Below are positions 10,109 to 21,740 of a DNA stretch of 64,000 nucleotides, one piece after another; within the stretch, counting starts at the first letter, position 1; each line of letters opens with the position of its first letter. The position numbers were made by a program, and so were the translations under genes. This stretch comes from Ascaphus truei (taxonomy: Eukaryota; Chordata; Amphibia; Anura; Ascaphidae): the NCBI GenBank assembly GCA_036426205.1, contig CM071568.1, forward strand, positions 228,168,777-228,232,776, read 5' to 3'. The notes under the pieces were generated by a model. The model saw nothing but the letters and a program-made list of their open reading frames with translations. It did not search any database and was not told the DNA's origin.

Positions 10109-11276
10109 AGTAACCCTCTTTCCCCCACCCTCTGGGAGATAAGGCGTCTACTGTGTATGTGGTGCTTTACCTGTGGCTCACAGGAGGCCTAGGCCTCTGC
10201 CGCTGGGAGCCTGGGGTGTACCTGATTCACTAGGTGACAGTGCCTCCACCTGCACAGGATCCTAATTAGATGGGATAATCCCGCACAGGAACAAACAATA
10301 ACAACACACCGCATATAACAATAACCTTTACTTATGAATATATAGGCAAGCAGCAAATAATGGAAATAGTAATGCTACTGGTTACAGCTATACCTTCACC
10401 ACGCAGGGCCTTATCCCACCACCGTGTAACCCACACTGTGTCCACAGTACCTGATGGGCCCCCAACCACCCCAGGTGTCCATAAGTATGCAACCCCCACC
10501 CTTTATAAGTGGTCAGCGCAGCCACTATGGTGTGTGTACTTGGTTGGTGCACATTAAGGATATAGGCACTGATTTAGAAACAGAGAGGATCCGCCGACCC
10601 AGCGATGTACTCCACGACGAGTCCGTCTCCGCGTGGGGTGGTATCCCGCTGGAGTGTCCCACACGAAGACAGTCTTTGGTCCTGGTGAAGTAATCTGGTC
10701 CTGGATCACTAGGGGCAGGCAGCGCAGCTTGCAGTTGTGTCCCTAACTCAGAAACAAGCTAATGGGGCAGGGTCCCTACCTAAGGGCCTGTCCCTGTAAC
10801 AGCCACAATCTTAAAGTATGAGTCAGGGCCTAGCTGGGGCCTAGAGGGGTATCTGGCCTAGTGCAGAGGGTCACAGACCCCTGCACATACATCCTACCCT
10901 GTTCGTGTCCCAGCACTGACTGCCTGTCAGCTTGCAGCACGTGAAAAGTATCTCTCTCCCCGCAGGAGATCTTCGCAGCCCTATTGGCTGTGTGTGGTCA
11001 TCTGACTCTCTGCCCCTAAGCATTATGGGGCTTGTAGTCTCCGCGGAGCCTATCCCTATCAGCCGCCGTGTGCGCCTAGTGGACTGCGCATGCGCACACT
11101 GTCATGGCCGCCGCAACTCTTACTGCGCATGCGCGAACCTCCGTGATGCGCGCGCACCACCAACATGGCGTTCGCCCTGCAGAGGCAGCCGGCTACTAAC
11201 CCATCGCCACCCACAACAGTGGAGGTGAAGGAAGGGGAAACAGGGAACCGGTGAGCCAGAGGGGGAACTGGCTACA
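10109..11276 (-). mobile_element. Solo LTR, same family as the Gypsy 3' LTR
   Basis: Read on the minus strand it begins TGTAGCCAGTTCCCCC at 11276 and ends GGTGGGGGAAAGAGGGTTACT at 10109. It shares several blocks with 4340-5548, among them the CpG-rich 5' third (10990-11200), the cctgcacaggatcc block and the terminal G-rich run. Length is 1.17 kb. No convincing target duplication is seen at the borders, so the left border may be off by a few bases. No internal region accompanies it. Confidence 0.7.
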
Positions 11277-11860
11277 CATATGTCATGTAAGTTTAGTTGC
11301 CAGCAGACTGTCTTGGTAAATGAAACTGTTGCACATTAGACTGATACATTTCTAGTTTTTCCATATTAATAGGAAGGGCAACGCTCAGGAGCCCAATTAA
11401 CATAAGTGAGACTTACAGTATTCAGTAAACTGCAATAGGGAAGGTAGACGTTTTCCAGCAACCTCGCTCGCTTGTTATTATCGCAGCTTAATAAATATGG
11501 CCCTTAGACTTCTGAAAGTCCTGGGTTGACAAATGTAATTAAAATGGAATAGTTAATCTCAGGGCCAGGAGTGCAATGTGGCAAATGCATAACAATTGGG
11601 CTAAAAAAAAAACCCTGCAGCTTTAAAGGAGGCATAATGGCAGGAAACTAGAGATGTTTTACTTGACTCTGTGTTTTGGGTTTGCCTCTAAAATTTCTTT
11701 GGGTTTTGATTTTGTGGTTTTGGTTCAGGTCTTGGTTTAAGGTGAAATATGTGAATGTGATCATTTTAAAGGAGAGAGGGAAGATGAGGGAGGGGTGGGG
11801 GAGATAGAGAGAGAGAGGGATAAGGAGAAAGATAAATGAAGTGTAATATTATTTTATTAG
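11277..11860. other. No gene; purine-rich run
   Basis: It is intergenic or intronic sequence. Positions 11770-11830 form a strongly purine-rich tract (gagagaggg-type), otherwise unremarkable. Confidence 0.5.
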
Positions 11861-12332
11861 TGTAGCCAGCTACCCCCTGGGCTACTAATCTTCCCTGCCT
11901 AGCACGTAAGTCCTGGTACCAACGCAGGTAGTGTTAGGGTTAATCTCTGCCCTACTGCAGTAAACCTCTCCTTAGTAGTGATGGGGACGGGGGGGGACGG
12001 GGACGGGGGTATCCAAGGCCGAGGTACTGCCCATAATAGGGGCGTTAACCTGGGGACCCTTCCCTAGTAAGAAAAAGGAGCTGCAGACAAATTTAGTGGG
12101 TTCTTCCCTCTCGCTCCTAAGGGAGTGGGACTGTTCTAATCTATCCTGTTCTGTGTTCTATCCTGGACCAGGGACCTGGTGCCAGTCCTTCCCTCCCGCA
12201 GGGGAGTGGAAGCAGCTGCCCCATGCTTCACCAGGGAGTGTGGGAGATTGGGATAGATCTTTGGAGCCTCAAGCCCTGGGGGTTGAGTCTAGGGACCAGA
12301 GAGAAGAGTGTGCTGTGAAGTATGCTGTAATG

Positions 12333-12694
12333 CAGGGGTGCGCAAACTGGGGGGCACGCCCCTCAGAGGGGGCGCAAGATTGTTCAGTGGGGCACGTCGG
12401 TTGCAGAGGCCCCCGCGCTCTTCCTCCAAGGCATTTAAATTAAGGCCAGGGGAACGCATGAGGCATCTGCAAATTCACTTACCTTTTCTTCGGCGACGTG
12501 TCGTCATGGCAACCCGGAGTCTAAAGACGCCGCGGGGTCATGTGACGTCACGTTGAGATGGCAACGTAACATCACGTGACCCTGCGGCGTCATTTGACGC
12601 CGGAGAGCCGAAGAGAAGGTAAGGGAGGGGGGGGGGGCACGAGAAGGGATGGAAGCAGACAGGGGGGAGCAGCAGGGAAGATTGCGCACCCCTG
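12333..12694. mobile_element. hAT-type MITE, copy 1
   Basis: Terminal inverted repeats CAGGGGTGCGCAAACT and its reverse complement at the right end, with a perfect 8-bp duplication ctgtaatg (12325-12332, 12695-12702). CAG...CTG termini with 8-bp duplications are diagnostic of hAT transposons. The inside is GC-rich, holds a CRE-like tgacgtcac, and has no transposase. Confidence 0.92.
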
Positions 12695-13025
12695 CTGTAA
12701 TGTACTGCTGTGTGAAGAATAAAGACCAAGTTATCTGTTTTTATACTCCTGCCTGAGGCTGCAGTTCTTCAGGGGGAGGGTGATAGTGTTTTTTACAGGG
12801 GACAGCAGCTATCCCATTATATTCCCTGTGGGAATTGAGGCGCTGTACCAAAGGAGAAGAGAGCTGCAGATGACCAAAAGCCAGGCCTGTTGATTCCCCA
12901 TGAAGAGAGAGAGAGAGGTAATCCGGTGCCACAGCAAACAGCAAGTCACCCTCCAACTCCGGTAGTACAAAAAGCTTTATTGAACACACACTAAAAACAG
13001 CAGACTGCAACACAGCCTCCTCCTC

Positions 13026-13058
13026 TACGCGTTTCACGCTATGATAGCGCTTCGCCTG
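13026..13058 (-). ncRNA. Degenerate hammerhead-like motif, inverted arm of PLE C
   Basis: On the minus strand: CAGGCGA in place of CUGANGA, a stem II CGCTA/TAGCG with loop TCA, then GAAACGCGTA. It is the mirror copy of 15680-15712. The second and fourth core positions are altered, so it should not cleave. Confidence 0.4.
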
Positions 13059-13465
13059 GGAGTGAGGGAAGTAACTGCAGACCCGACATTTAAAATGAAA
13101 AAGCCAGCAAACTGGAGCTCAATTAAAACTGCATCAGCTGTGTATCTCCATTAGGGACATGTATATACCAGCAAACATATAGTTAACTAGTACTAGCAAC
13201 CTGTATATATACATATATAATCCAGGGTTATAATCTATATAGTATTACACATACCTAATAAAATTAGATGTAACGTATACATATAGAACATAGAGATATC
13301 GAAACAGTAACACATGATGCATGGAAATGTATATAAATAATAAAACAATATAACACTTTAAGGGGCCAGTGCAATGTGAACATGGAACCTAATCTTTGAC
13401 TAAATGTACCAACATGAATAAATGGTAACATATTGCACAAGAATTGTAAATGGATCCAAATCCCT

Positions 13466-14366
13466 GAAGCAAGAAAAAAGGAGTGTAAAGGAAGAAAGGG
13501 GCATACATCCTACATATGGATCACCTCAGATGTAGCCTCTCTCTATAACATCATTCAGCATGAGCACGGCATCACAACAACTAGGCACTTTCTGCAATCG
13601 CACTCCACATTATCCCCTGCACACATCACATTTATTTTGGATAGTATCCGCTTTTCTCTCACACCTAATTACTTCACTTTCAATCAGCAATTTTATCTCC
13701 AAACACGTGGGACCGCTATGGGGACATCCTTTGCCTCGTCCTAAGCCAACCTTTTCAAGGGTTGGTGGGAGTTGTCCCACGTGTTTGGAGATAATAACCC
13801 TTTTAGGGTTAGCGCTTTACAAACGCTATATTGATGACCTGTTGATGGTCTGGAGCGGTGGGGAAGTCGAGTTGCTCAAATTTTTTGATTATTTGTCAGA
13901 CAATCAACTAAATCTGAAATTTACGCATAATTACCATATGCACCACATACAGTTTTTAGATCTCAATCTGTATGTGGACAATTTCAAATGTATTCAATCG
14001 GATATATTCCGTAAAGAAAATGCTAGGAATTCCTTATTACATGCTGACAGTTGTCATTCCCGCCCCCTGATCAGTGGTATCCCACGGGGGCAATTCCTGC
14101 GATTACGCCGGAATTGTTCCTCCGTGGAGGACTTTGTTCAGAGGGCGGATGATATGAAAGATCGGTTCCTGGCCAGGGGCTATTCGCATGAAGATCTCAC
14201 TAGGGCTTTTGAAGTGTCTTTACACACTGACAGAGATTCTCTGATTGCCATGAGTCCAAAAAACCCTAGACAAATTAAATCGGCTGATGATTCAGATGTC
14301 CCCTTTTTTATTACGGGATATAGAGACCAGGCCCTAGCCATTAAATCCATCATCAACAAACATTAG
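13466..14366 (+). pseudogene. PLE reverse transcriptase remnant (copy C)
   Basis: Starts inside the RT: ITSDVASLYNIIQHEHG (motif A) at about 13530, NYFTFNQQFYLQTRGTAMGT (motif B, intact GTAMGT) to 13738, then a stop. After a shift of frame near 13744-13800 come KRYIDDLLMVW (catalytic YIDD) at about 13830, QFLDLNLYVDN, RKENARNSLLHADS and IPRGQFLRLRRNC. The last part, to 14366, is the usual PLE connector. The N-terminus is lost at the junction with the inverted arm, and the frameshift prevents an active product. Motifs B and C are better kept than in copy B. Confidence 0.9.
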
Positions 14367-14970
14367 GGTACTTTGACTCTAGACCCCCTTATGTGTAAGA
14401 TTGTGAGTACAGGTCCACGAGTTGTGTTTCGTAAAGGCCCCTACATTGGGCCAGTATGCCAGTATACAGTCTCCCAGTATGCTTAAACCCATCAATTCTG
14501 TAAGGTCGTTTTTTCCCAAATTAATGGGTTCATATAGATGTGGACGGTGTAAAATCTGTCCAAATATGGTGAAAGCTACACACTTTTCTAATCTAGACGG
14601 GACACGTAGATTTAAGATCCAATCTTATATCTCATGTCAAACCGACTTTGTGATATATCTATTGACATGCCGATGTACCAAACAATATGTTGGTCTAACA
14701 AGCTGGATGCTCAAGATTAGGATCTTAGAGCACCTTAGATTGATTTGCAATAAAGATATGTTTCATCCCGTGTCCAGACATTTTAATTCATGTCCCTTGG
14801 GTTCTGCAGCGTCACTCCAATCTGTTGCATTAGAACAAGTTACTCTGCCTGCCCGTGGTGGAAATAGGGTTAAAATTCTCCATCAAAGAGAAGCACATTG
14901 GATATTTACTTTAAATACGCTGCAGCCCAATGGACTGAATATTGATTGGTATCTAAGTTGTTTCTTATGA
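14367..14970 (+). pseudogene. PLE linker and GIY-YIG endonuclease (copy C)
   Basis: After a frame change the stretch 14422-14970 reads a Cys motif (CGRCKIC, about 14540), then DFVIYLLTCRCTKQYVGLT (GIY-YIG; the first motif reads VIY and the second YVG), KIRILEHLR with the conserved Arg, and HWIFTLNTLQPNGLN before the stop. Length and order match copy B. The frame is open for 182 residues, so the endonuclease part alone is uninterrupted, but it lacks its RT partner in frame. Confidence 0.9.
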
Positions 14971-15104
14971 CCACATGTACCATGCGAATATACTGTATGT
15001 ATTTTGTATAATGTAGGTTGACAGTTCCATATTATTATTGTTTATTTTGGGACTTTATTTTGTGCACCTACATTTACTTGCATGGGGTCTTTATTTTTGG
15101 TTTC

Positions 15105-15265
15105 TCCTGATTTCTTCTTCTTTCTCTTCTTTTCTTTGTTTTTCTTTTCCCTTTCATTATTCTTTTCTTTTCTAATTTCTCTCCCCCCTTCCCCCCCCCC
15201 TTTTTTCTCTTTCCCTTTCTTTCCTCCTCTCTCCCCTCCCCCTTTCCTCCTTTACACTCCTTTTT
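15105..15265 (+). repeat. Pyrimidine-rich tract in the PLE C 3' region
   Basis: Almost only C and T over some 160 bp, after the endonuclease stop and just before the right arm at 15274. The 85-residue frame rich in Phe, Ser and Pro across it is an artefact of composition. Confidence 0.7.
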
Positions 15266-15677
15266 CTTACTTTAGGGATTTGGATCCATTTACAATTCTT
15301 GTGCAATATGTTACCATTTATTCATGTTGGTTCATTTAGTCAAAGATTAGGTTCCATGTTCACATTGCACTGGCCCCTTAAAGTGTTACATTGTTTAATA
15401 TTTATATACATTTCCATGCATCATGTGTTACTGTTTCGATATCTCTATGTTCTATATGTATACTTTACATCTAATTTTATTAGGTATGTGTAATACTATA
15501 TAGATTATAACCCTGGATTATATATGTATATATACAGGTTGCTAGTGCTAGTTAACTATATGTTTGCTGGTATATACATGACTCTAATGGAGATACACAT
15601 CTGATGCAGTTTTAATTGAGCTCCAGTTTGCTGGCTTTTTCATTTTAAATGTCGGGTCTGCAGTTACTTCCCTCACT

Positions 15678-15712
15678 CCCAGACGAATCGCTATCATAGC
15701 GTGAAACGCGTA
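15678..15712 (+). ncRNA. Degenerate hammerhead-like motif, right arm of PLE C
   Basis: CAGACGA at 15680-15686 differs from CUGANGA at one fixed base; stem II is CGCTA 15689-15693 with TAGCG 15697-15701 and loop TCA; GAAA 15703-15706 is followed by CGCG and U-A. Order and spacing match the intact motif at 816-847. Confidence 0.5.
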
Positions 15713-16170
15713 GAGGAGGAGGCTGTGTTGCAGTCTGCTGTTTTTAGTGTGTGTTCAATAAAGCTTTTTGTACTACCGGAGTTGGAGTTAGACTTGCTAT
15801 TTGCTGTGGCACCGGATTACCTCTCTCTCTCTCTTCATATGCTTTCCTTGCCGGATGCATGCTGCGGGAACCGAAGCAAAGGAGCAACAAGACCCAAGAC
15901 GGATGAGCTGACAGGGGTAAGCTTACTGCCCCTGAGCCCCAACCTTTACAGTAGTTTCCTCCATGCTCCGTTTTGTTTCCCTTACAGCCATTAACACCAT
16001 CAAGTGTTTATTTATCCAGTAACACGCCTGAGCGCTTGACAGTGTTACACTTCTGTTGATTCCCCAACTAACATCGGCGGAAGCTTAGGGCCTTCTGTAT
16101 ACCTGCAGGTGAGCACCACAACACCGTGTAACAGTGAGATCTCCCGTCGGGTGGGGGAACACTGGTTACA

Positions 16171-16585
16171 TTAGTATTTATAGTCTTTCTATTAATTATT
16201 AATCAATTGCATAAAATACCACGGCGGTCGTTAGCACCATCTTATTTATTAAATATTTATTACATATATTTCAATATATGTATTTTAAGATGTATTAATA
16301 CATTTAAATTATATAGTGATAGCCACACGCACGCACACTGAAAGTGATAGACAAAACATAGAGAACGTTCCCACTTCTCACATGCTGCAAGAACAGTTGT
16401 TCTCACAGTATTTCCCTGAGCTCAACTGGGCAGTGAAAACAGGGGTTTTTTCTCGATCTCGGACTTTCCCTTGTTCTCATTTATCTCATCTCAACAAAAA
16501 ACCTTGTAATTGGAAAATGAGGGGGTAAGCAATTGGTGATCTTACTGTCGAGGCCTACTGCCTAAAATGTTTGCTTATATGCTAA
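16171..16585. other. No gene seen
   Basis: A/T-rich flank between two solo LTRs; nothing recognised. Confidence 0.5.
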
Positions 16586-17444
16586 TATAACAGGGTATGT
16601 CCACCTGTACCTGTTTCTCTCCATATAGTGTAACTGCTATATAAGTCCTGTTAAGATCCAGGCCTTAGCAGGTTAATCTATGTGCCATTCACCCCCCTTC
16701 TGCTTCCCCAGAAACTGAAGGAAGGTAGGTGGTGACTCATAGCCTGTGTACAGCCCCCTTGTAGGTGGGTATAGTCCATGAGCCCACCCCTTCTAGAGTT
16801 TTCTAGGGGAGTAGCCTAAAAGTTAGTGAAGTCTTTTGCTCCCTGCTCCTCAGGGAGTGAGGTCATTTTTGCCCCCTGCTCCTCCTGGAGTAAGGAGGGT
16901 GAGGCTGTTCCTCTCTGAGCCCTGACGAGGGTGAAGGAGGTCTTTGCTCCCTGCTTCTCAGGGAGTGAGGTGGGAGCTGTAAGTCTTCCCCATGGCGGGG
17001 CAAGCTTGCTCACTTTAGGCTGGCTAGCCTAAAGACCACCTGGATTAGAGCACTATTGATGAAGATGCACTGTCTAGACAGCCTGGAGCAAGTGGAGTGT
17101 GATATATGCTGCTAGAAGAGCTGATGCAGAATTCCCTGCAATAAAGTACCTTTCAAGATACCTCTGCCTCTGGTGTCAATTCCTGGGCAGGAGGGAGGTA
17201 ATTCTGTAGTGATGGGGGCTGACACCTACACTCCGTGGGTTCCATCACCGCTGGAGGCACTGACACCACCATGAAGAACCCAGAGACCTGTGCGAGCCAG
17301 TCCTGTTCCTATCTCTTTACCATCTGGCACACAACTCAGACCTCCTGCAAACCTACAGGTAGAGCACCATACAATCGTGGTAATGTGGCCAATCCCATAC
17401 ACTGGTCCTTAAGTGAGGTTGGGAGGAGAGGAACACGTGTTACA
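16586..17444 (+). mobile_element. Solo LTR, 859 bp
   Basis: It begins TATAACAGGG (TG changed to TA) and ends GTGTTACA, flanked by ctaa at 16582-16585 and 17445-17448. An aataaag at about 17142 sits where the R region would be. A stretch reading ctccctgctcctcagggagtgag is repeated several times between 16840 and 16980. There is no internal sequence or coding region. Confidence 0.7.
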
Positions 17445-17448
17445 CTAA

Positions 17449-18640
17449 TAATTAATTTGGTTCAAGTAGAAAATAAATAGCTTTTTGAACTGAAGCTTAA
17501 CTCTTGCCCTGTAAAACTGTGCTGGACTGTATTGCCTCTATCAAATATTTCAATCATTCCCAAAAATAAATGCCACTTAAATTATTTTTAAAATCTACTT
17601 TAGGGCCCCAAAAAAATGTTAAATATGATCAAAAAAGGAATCAACATCCCTTCCGGCAATGAAGGTAATTTAGAAAATGCAAGCAAGTCACAGCCATTTA
17701 GAAGGTGCCCTTTGTAAATTTGAGCAATTAAAAGGTCATTAATTTCTAATTAAATGTCCAATCAAGCAACTAATTCTCTCTGGAGTTAATATTTGCCTTT
17801 ATAGACAGTAAGATAGCAGGTTCACATCTCAAATGCACCACAGAAGCACTCATCAAGAACCACAGAGATCAAACTATTTGGATGAAGTAAATAGAAAACA
17901 GCTTTCTGTTCACCAACAAATTCAAATAAAAGCTTCAGATATTGATCTTCAACCTGTGCTCCATGGAATTCTGTGGAAGGTTATCAGGGTAAGAAAAATC
18001 ATACTACTGTATGTATATTTTTAAATGTTTCACAGTGGTTAAATATCTGAAAATCTATGTTTCAGACTCTCAAAAAATATAGATTATGTGTGGCCCTTTT
18101 AAGGGATGAAGGGGCCACACCTGTGGCTTTTAATGTATATCATGTTGCCTATCACTGCACTTGGACAACACAATAAGTGCAGAAGAGATCCCACTTTCTT
18201 GTCTTTCTGTAATATTTTAAATTTGTGTACTGTATTTTGTTTGTTTTTTAAAGAAAATGCCAAGGTAAATCACAATAACGGATACTACATTTACAGGCAA
18301 AATAAAAATAGTGCCATCAACACCTTGTATGATTATGCTGTCTTTAGAGTGTTTGGACGATTGAATGCATGCAGTGCTTGGAGTAACAAGTATTTATTAT
18401 GTGACATGCTTATATAAGCTATTAATTAATGCAGGATGCTGGAAAAGCTATGTAAGGACAAATGTTAAATAGCTTAACTAAACTGAAGTGTCATTGCAAA
18501 TGTGGTCTACAATGGTAACAATAACTGCATTAGACCCTCATTCAATATAATGTGAAGCAATTTTTCTCATGCGACAGATTAGTCCTATTCATTTCAATAC
18601 AGGTGAATTATTCTATGGCGCTAGGAATATGCTTTACATC
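17449..18640. other. Mostly unique DNA; holds one exon candidate
   Basis: A/T-leaning, not recognisably repetitive. Apart from the candidate exon at 17820-17988 I see nothing. Confidence 0.5.
17820..17988 (+). other. Possible host exon, unrecognised
   Basis: A 169-bp segment is preceded by a cag (17817-17819) and followed by AGG|GTAAGA, a good donor. One frame is open throughout (after one leading base) and encodes about 56 residues of ordinary, non-repetitive composition, ending ASDIDLQPVLHGILWKVIR. The upstream pyrimidine tract is weak and an in-frame stop lies just before the proposed acceptor, as expected for an intron border or by chance. I do not recognise the protein. It lies opposite in strand to the copine exons. 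Confidence 0.3.
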
Positions 18641-18648
18641 ACATACGA

Positions 18649-18843
18649 CAGGGGCCTCCAAACTCAGTCCTCAAGAGCCGCACACAGGCCAGCTTTTATG
18701 GATATCCCTGTTTCAGCACACGTGGCTGTATCAGTGGCTCAGTGCTTGACTGGGCCACTGATTGAGCGACCTGTGCTGAATTAGGGATATCCATAAAAGC
18801 TGGCCTGTGTGCGGCTCTTGAGGACTGAGTTTGGAGACCCCTG
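18649..18843. mobile_element. Palindromic hAT-type MITE
   Basis: An almost complete palindrome from CAGGGGCCTCCAAACTCAG to its reverse complement, 195 bp, flanked by acatacga (18641-18648) and acatagga (18844-18851), an 8-bp duplication with one mismatch. It is related in its arms (cagtcctcaag, ggccag, ggatatccct) to the element at 54122-54280. Confidence 0.88.
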
Positions 18844-18957
18844 ACATAGGATAAGGGCCATGGTGGGAGATTCACAAAGCTTCAATATAGGATATCAGTG
18901 CTCAATCCCGCATTAGAGGCCTTTCAAATCAATTAACAGTTAATGTGGGATTGGGCT

Positions 18958-20328
18958 TGTGACGGCTAGGGGCACAGGAACCAGTAAAATAAAGGTTAAG
19001 CCCAGTCCCTGGCCACTGCCCATTCTTTCCTGGTGCTCATCCGGCCACCAGACCCCGCAGTTACCCTACCATTACATGCCAGGTAGCCCTTTGCATCCCG
19101 TGTAAAATGTATTGCAAGTACAAAAATGTGTTTTGTGCAACAATACAGCAGAGCCAAAGTCTCTGGACATGCAGGGCTGAGAACCCCTTTGTGCTGCCCG
19201 CATGTCCTGAGAAAATGGCTACTGCTGGGACTGGAGGGGAAGGAGAGGTGCAGGGGACAAAGTGTCTAGGGTCAGTGATCGGGCCCGGGGGTCGTCGACC
19301 TGAAAAGCGGGGCAAAGGGTTGCCTCCCCGGCCAGAGCGTCGGCCTTGCGGGAGATATCCTGTCGGCCGTGGCCCGTTTGTATTTCCCTTCATAAGCCCT
19401 TTAACTCTCTAAGCCCGCCAGCAGCCCTGATAGGCCAGTGTAGATGAGCCCTCGTCTCCTGATTGGTCTGTGATCAGCATCCGTGCTGTGATTGGTCGCC
19501 AGGCACTCTACCATGCTTTTCTATGGTAGTGAGGAAGCTTAAAAAGGGGAACCCAATCAGCGCTCCAGAGTTCATTTGGATCCTGACCCGGAGGTACAGA
19601 TGCAGCGGCCGTTATTCGAACAAATCACGGCGCCGTTTTCGTGTGCGCTGCTGTACTCCACGCGGCATTAACGTCGCCAATCGCCCCAGGCACACGTGTT
19701 TATCGCGGTTGCTTTGTTTGAATTTCATGGATTCTGTTTATTTGTGTGCAATGAAATGCAATGAAATGAATGAATTGTAATGTGTACAGTACTGTGCTAC
19801 TGTGTCAATTTCACTGTTTAACAATAAAATGCAATTTTCTGCACTCGCGTCTTAAGGCGGGAAGGTTGAGAAAATCATGCGCCATGACATGGGTATTCCG
19901 AAGTATACAACGCGTGAAGTGTTCGAATAACGTCCGTTGCATCTGTAAACTAATGGGTGTGCTCAGAGGCTGTGGTGGAGATACCCGAAAACTAGACTGG
20001 GACTCTAACCAAGCTGGAAATTTAAAAGTGCTTTGTGCTACGGACTATGTGTTGTCCGAGAAGCGGAGAGCAGGACTTTTCAGCGGGAGATTTGAAAATG
20101 CTCTTCCAAGAATAGTATCAGAGCGGTCTGTATGGTCCCTACCTCAATGGAGTGTGCAAGCGAACCTTGAGTAAGCCTTTAATATGCCCCTGTTTTAGTG
20201 AGTATAGCTCAGATTTGTGTTTTTGTGTTGTGCTTGCTGGCTCTGGCTAGAATAAAACATCTCTATTAAACTGCTGTGTCCTGCCTGGTGCCTTGATCCC
20301 GGGGGTTAAGGTCTGGTCTTCCATGACA
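18958..20328 (+). mobile_element. Solo LTR of another family, 1.37 kb with nested MITE
   Basis: Starts TGTGACGG and ends CATGACA with a perfect 5-bp duplication gggct (18953-18957, 20329-20333). CpG-rich centre with CCAAT-like attggtc/attggtcg boxes near 19462-19496, and gaataaaac about 80 bp before the end, fitting promoter and R regions. It holds a Tc1-like MITE at 19597-19945. A 5-bp duplication suits Gypsy or endogenous-retrovirus-type integrases; no pol is present to decide. Confidence 0.8.
19597..19945. mobile_element. MITE with TA target duplication
   Basis: Terminal inverted repeats cagatgca(g/a)cgg(c/a)cgttattcg pair at both ends (19597 onward, 19945 backward), flanked by TA (19595-19596, 19946-19947). 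This fits the Tc1/mariner group. 349 bp, no transposase. Confidence 0.8.
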
Positions 20329-20333
20329 GGGCT

Positions 20334-21377
20334 CCAATACCCTTTATCAGTATTCAGGGAATCCTGGGCATAGTGTCATGCTTTGCAAGCCTTCTATGTT
20401 CATAATGGTAAACAACCATATACAAATAACAATAATGGGAACGTTTTTACCTAAATGGTAAAGTAAAAGATTAATTTGTATTTTTGTTTTACATGTTCAG
20501 TTTCTTTTTTCACTGTGTGTTTCCCTTGCCATGTCCAGTCTACTAACTCTGCATAAGTGGGGTAATAAGGATCGATTCTGGAAACAAAACAGTGAGTGTG
20601 AAGCATCACCAGGAAGTCAGAATGAAACATTTGGTCTCCACATTTATATAAATAAATTGACTAAAGAGTCGAGACGGGTCTCTATTCCATTTCTTGTGTT
20701 CTACCAATGGGTTATCCAAAGATCTTAACCTCCACATGGACCAAAGATATTTGGTGGTTCTAGACAAAAATGGCATTTGAAATAATATTAAGATACTTAT
20801 TTTGATCAATGAGACTGCATTGAAGTCTACAGTATGAAACTGCTGGTGCTTAAAAACAGTGTAACTTACTGTACTGTATATCATTCAGACCCAAGTCAAA
20901 ATCAGTGAAAGTTGACTTCTCTGATTTAGAATCCATATTTTGGTCCAGTTAAGGGTCTTTTGTAAACTTTCTGAATGGTTAAACATTTTCCGTAACATAC
21001 TTAGTGATTACGTGCCAACGTCCTTATGATTTTGTAACCACTGCCCAATCTCCATATTTCTTGGAGCAATTGTATTGATTTTTTAAATCACATATAGTTA
21101 GTCACATGACCTCTTCATTTTATGCCTTCATAAATCAAGATTGTATTTGACTAAACATGCCTACTCACTCCAAACCACCCAACTATTTGCATCGTAGCAC
21201 AACCTCTGCTCTAATCTGTCAGCGGGCAATGCTAGAATGTGAAACAGCCATAGCCTGTAGCAGAGCTCCACACTTGAGAATACAAACATGATGACTGTTA
21301 TAAATATTCCAGTTACTGTTATCATTTTAACATTTATGGTCCATATTTAAAGCGGTGCTATGCATGCACCTTATAGC
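20334..21377. other. No gene seen
   Basis: Unique-looking A/T-rich sequence; short open frames on both strands have no domain. Confidence 0.5.
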
Positions 21378-21393
21378 CCATTCATATAGCTAC

Positions 21394-21724
21394 AGAGAAA
21401 CAGTAGAAGGCGGCGCCAAAAAACATATAATAAGAACAATTATGCTGAACACCATCATCACGAGTGCGTGTGGACTAATTCGGACTATTGTTCACTATCA
21501 TATTCACGGTGGTATTTATTTTTGGATCACATTGGTATTTTTACAATTATATTTATAATTGTTCTTATATGTTTTTTGGCGCCGCCTACTACTGTTTCTC
21601 TGTATCTGTATTCTTTGTGTCCTGGGTGGTCAGAAATACTAGTTAGGCAGCCACATTACTTACACTATAATATTTTATTTAAGTGGGAACTTTAATTAGA
21701 TTAGCGCTACACATTTTTTCTATT
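21394..21724 (+). mobile_element. Small palindromic PLE-type insertion, copy D
   Basis: It is flanked by a perfect 16-bp duplication, ccattcatatagctac (21378-21393, 21725-21740). The left arm 21394-21443 is inverted against 21555-21601, including ggcggcgcc/ggcgccgcc; a 111-bp body lies between, and a 123-bp unique tail ends in gcgctacacattttttct. The layout repeats that of copies A-C at one tenth of the size. No coding sequence or hammerhead is left. Confidence 0.75.
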
Positions 21725-21740
21725 CCATTCATATAGCTAC

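Larger units (their letters stand above)
12901..16052 (+). mobile_element. Penelope-like element copy C, with RT and GIY-YIG
   Basis: It has a perfect 14-bp duplication (ctgttgattcccca at 12887-12900 and 16053-16066). The inverted left arm 12901-13465 and right arm 15274-15837 are about 565 bp each; a 215-bp unique 3' tail follows. The two arms read the same predicted peptide on opposite strands, which shows how alike they still are. The body 13466-15273 holds a truncated RT, a GIY-YIG domain, and a 150-bp pyrimidine tract (about 15105-15265). It is nested in the LTR 11861-16170. Confidence 0.92.
11861..16170 (+). mobile_element. Solo LTR with two nested insertions
   Basis: The LTR starts TGTAGCCAGC at 11861 and ends GGTTACA at 16170, flanked by a perfect 4-bp duplication (ttag at 11857-11860 and 16171-16174). 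It holds a hAT MITE (12333-12694) and PLE C (12901-16052). Taking these out leaves about 0.77 kb. A polyadenylation-like aataaag at about 12718 fits an R region. The 5' part (11877-11950) matches the reverse complement of 32290-32330, so these two are one family. Confidence 0.85.

Noticed and set aside
13560..13740. First part of the long frame 13560-14366 as coding
   Set aside because: The true RT frame up to 13744 is a different one; the first 60 residues of the long frame are out of frame and only the part from about 13800 is RT.
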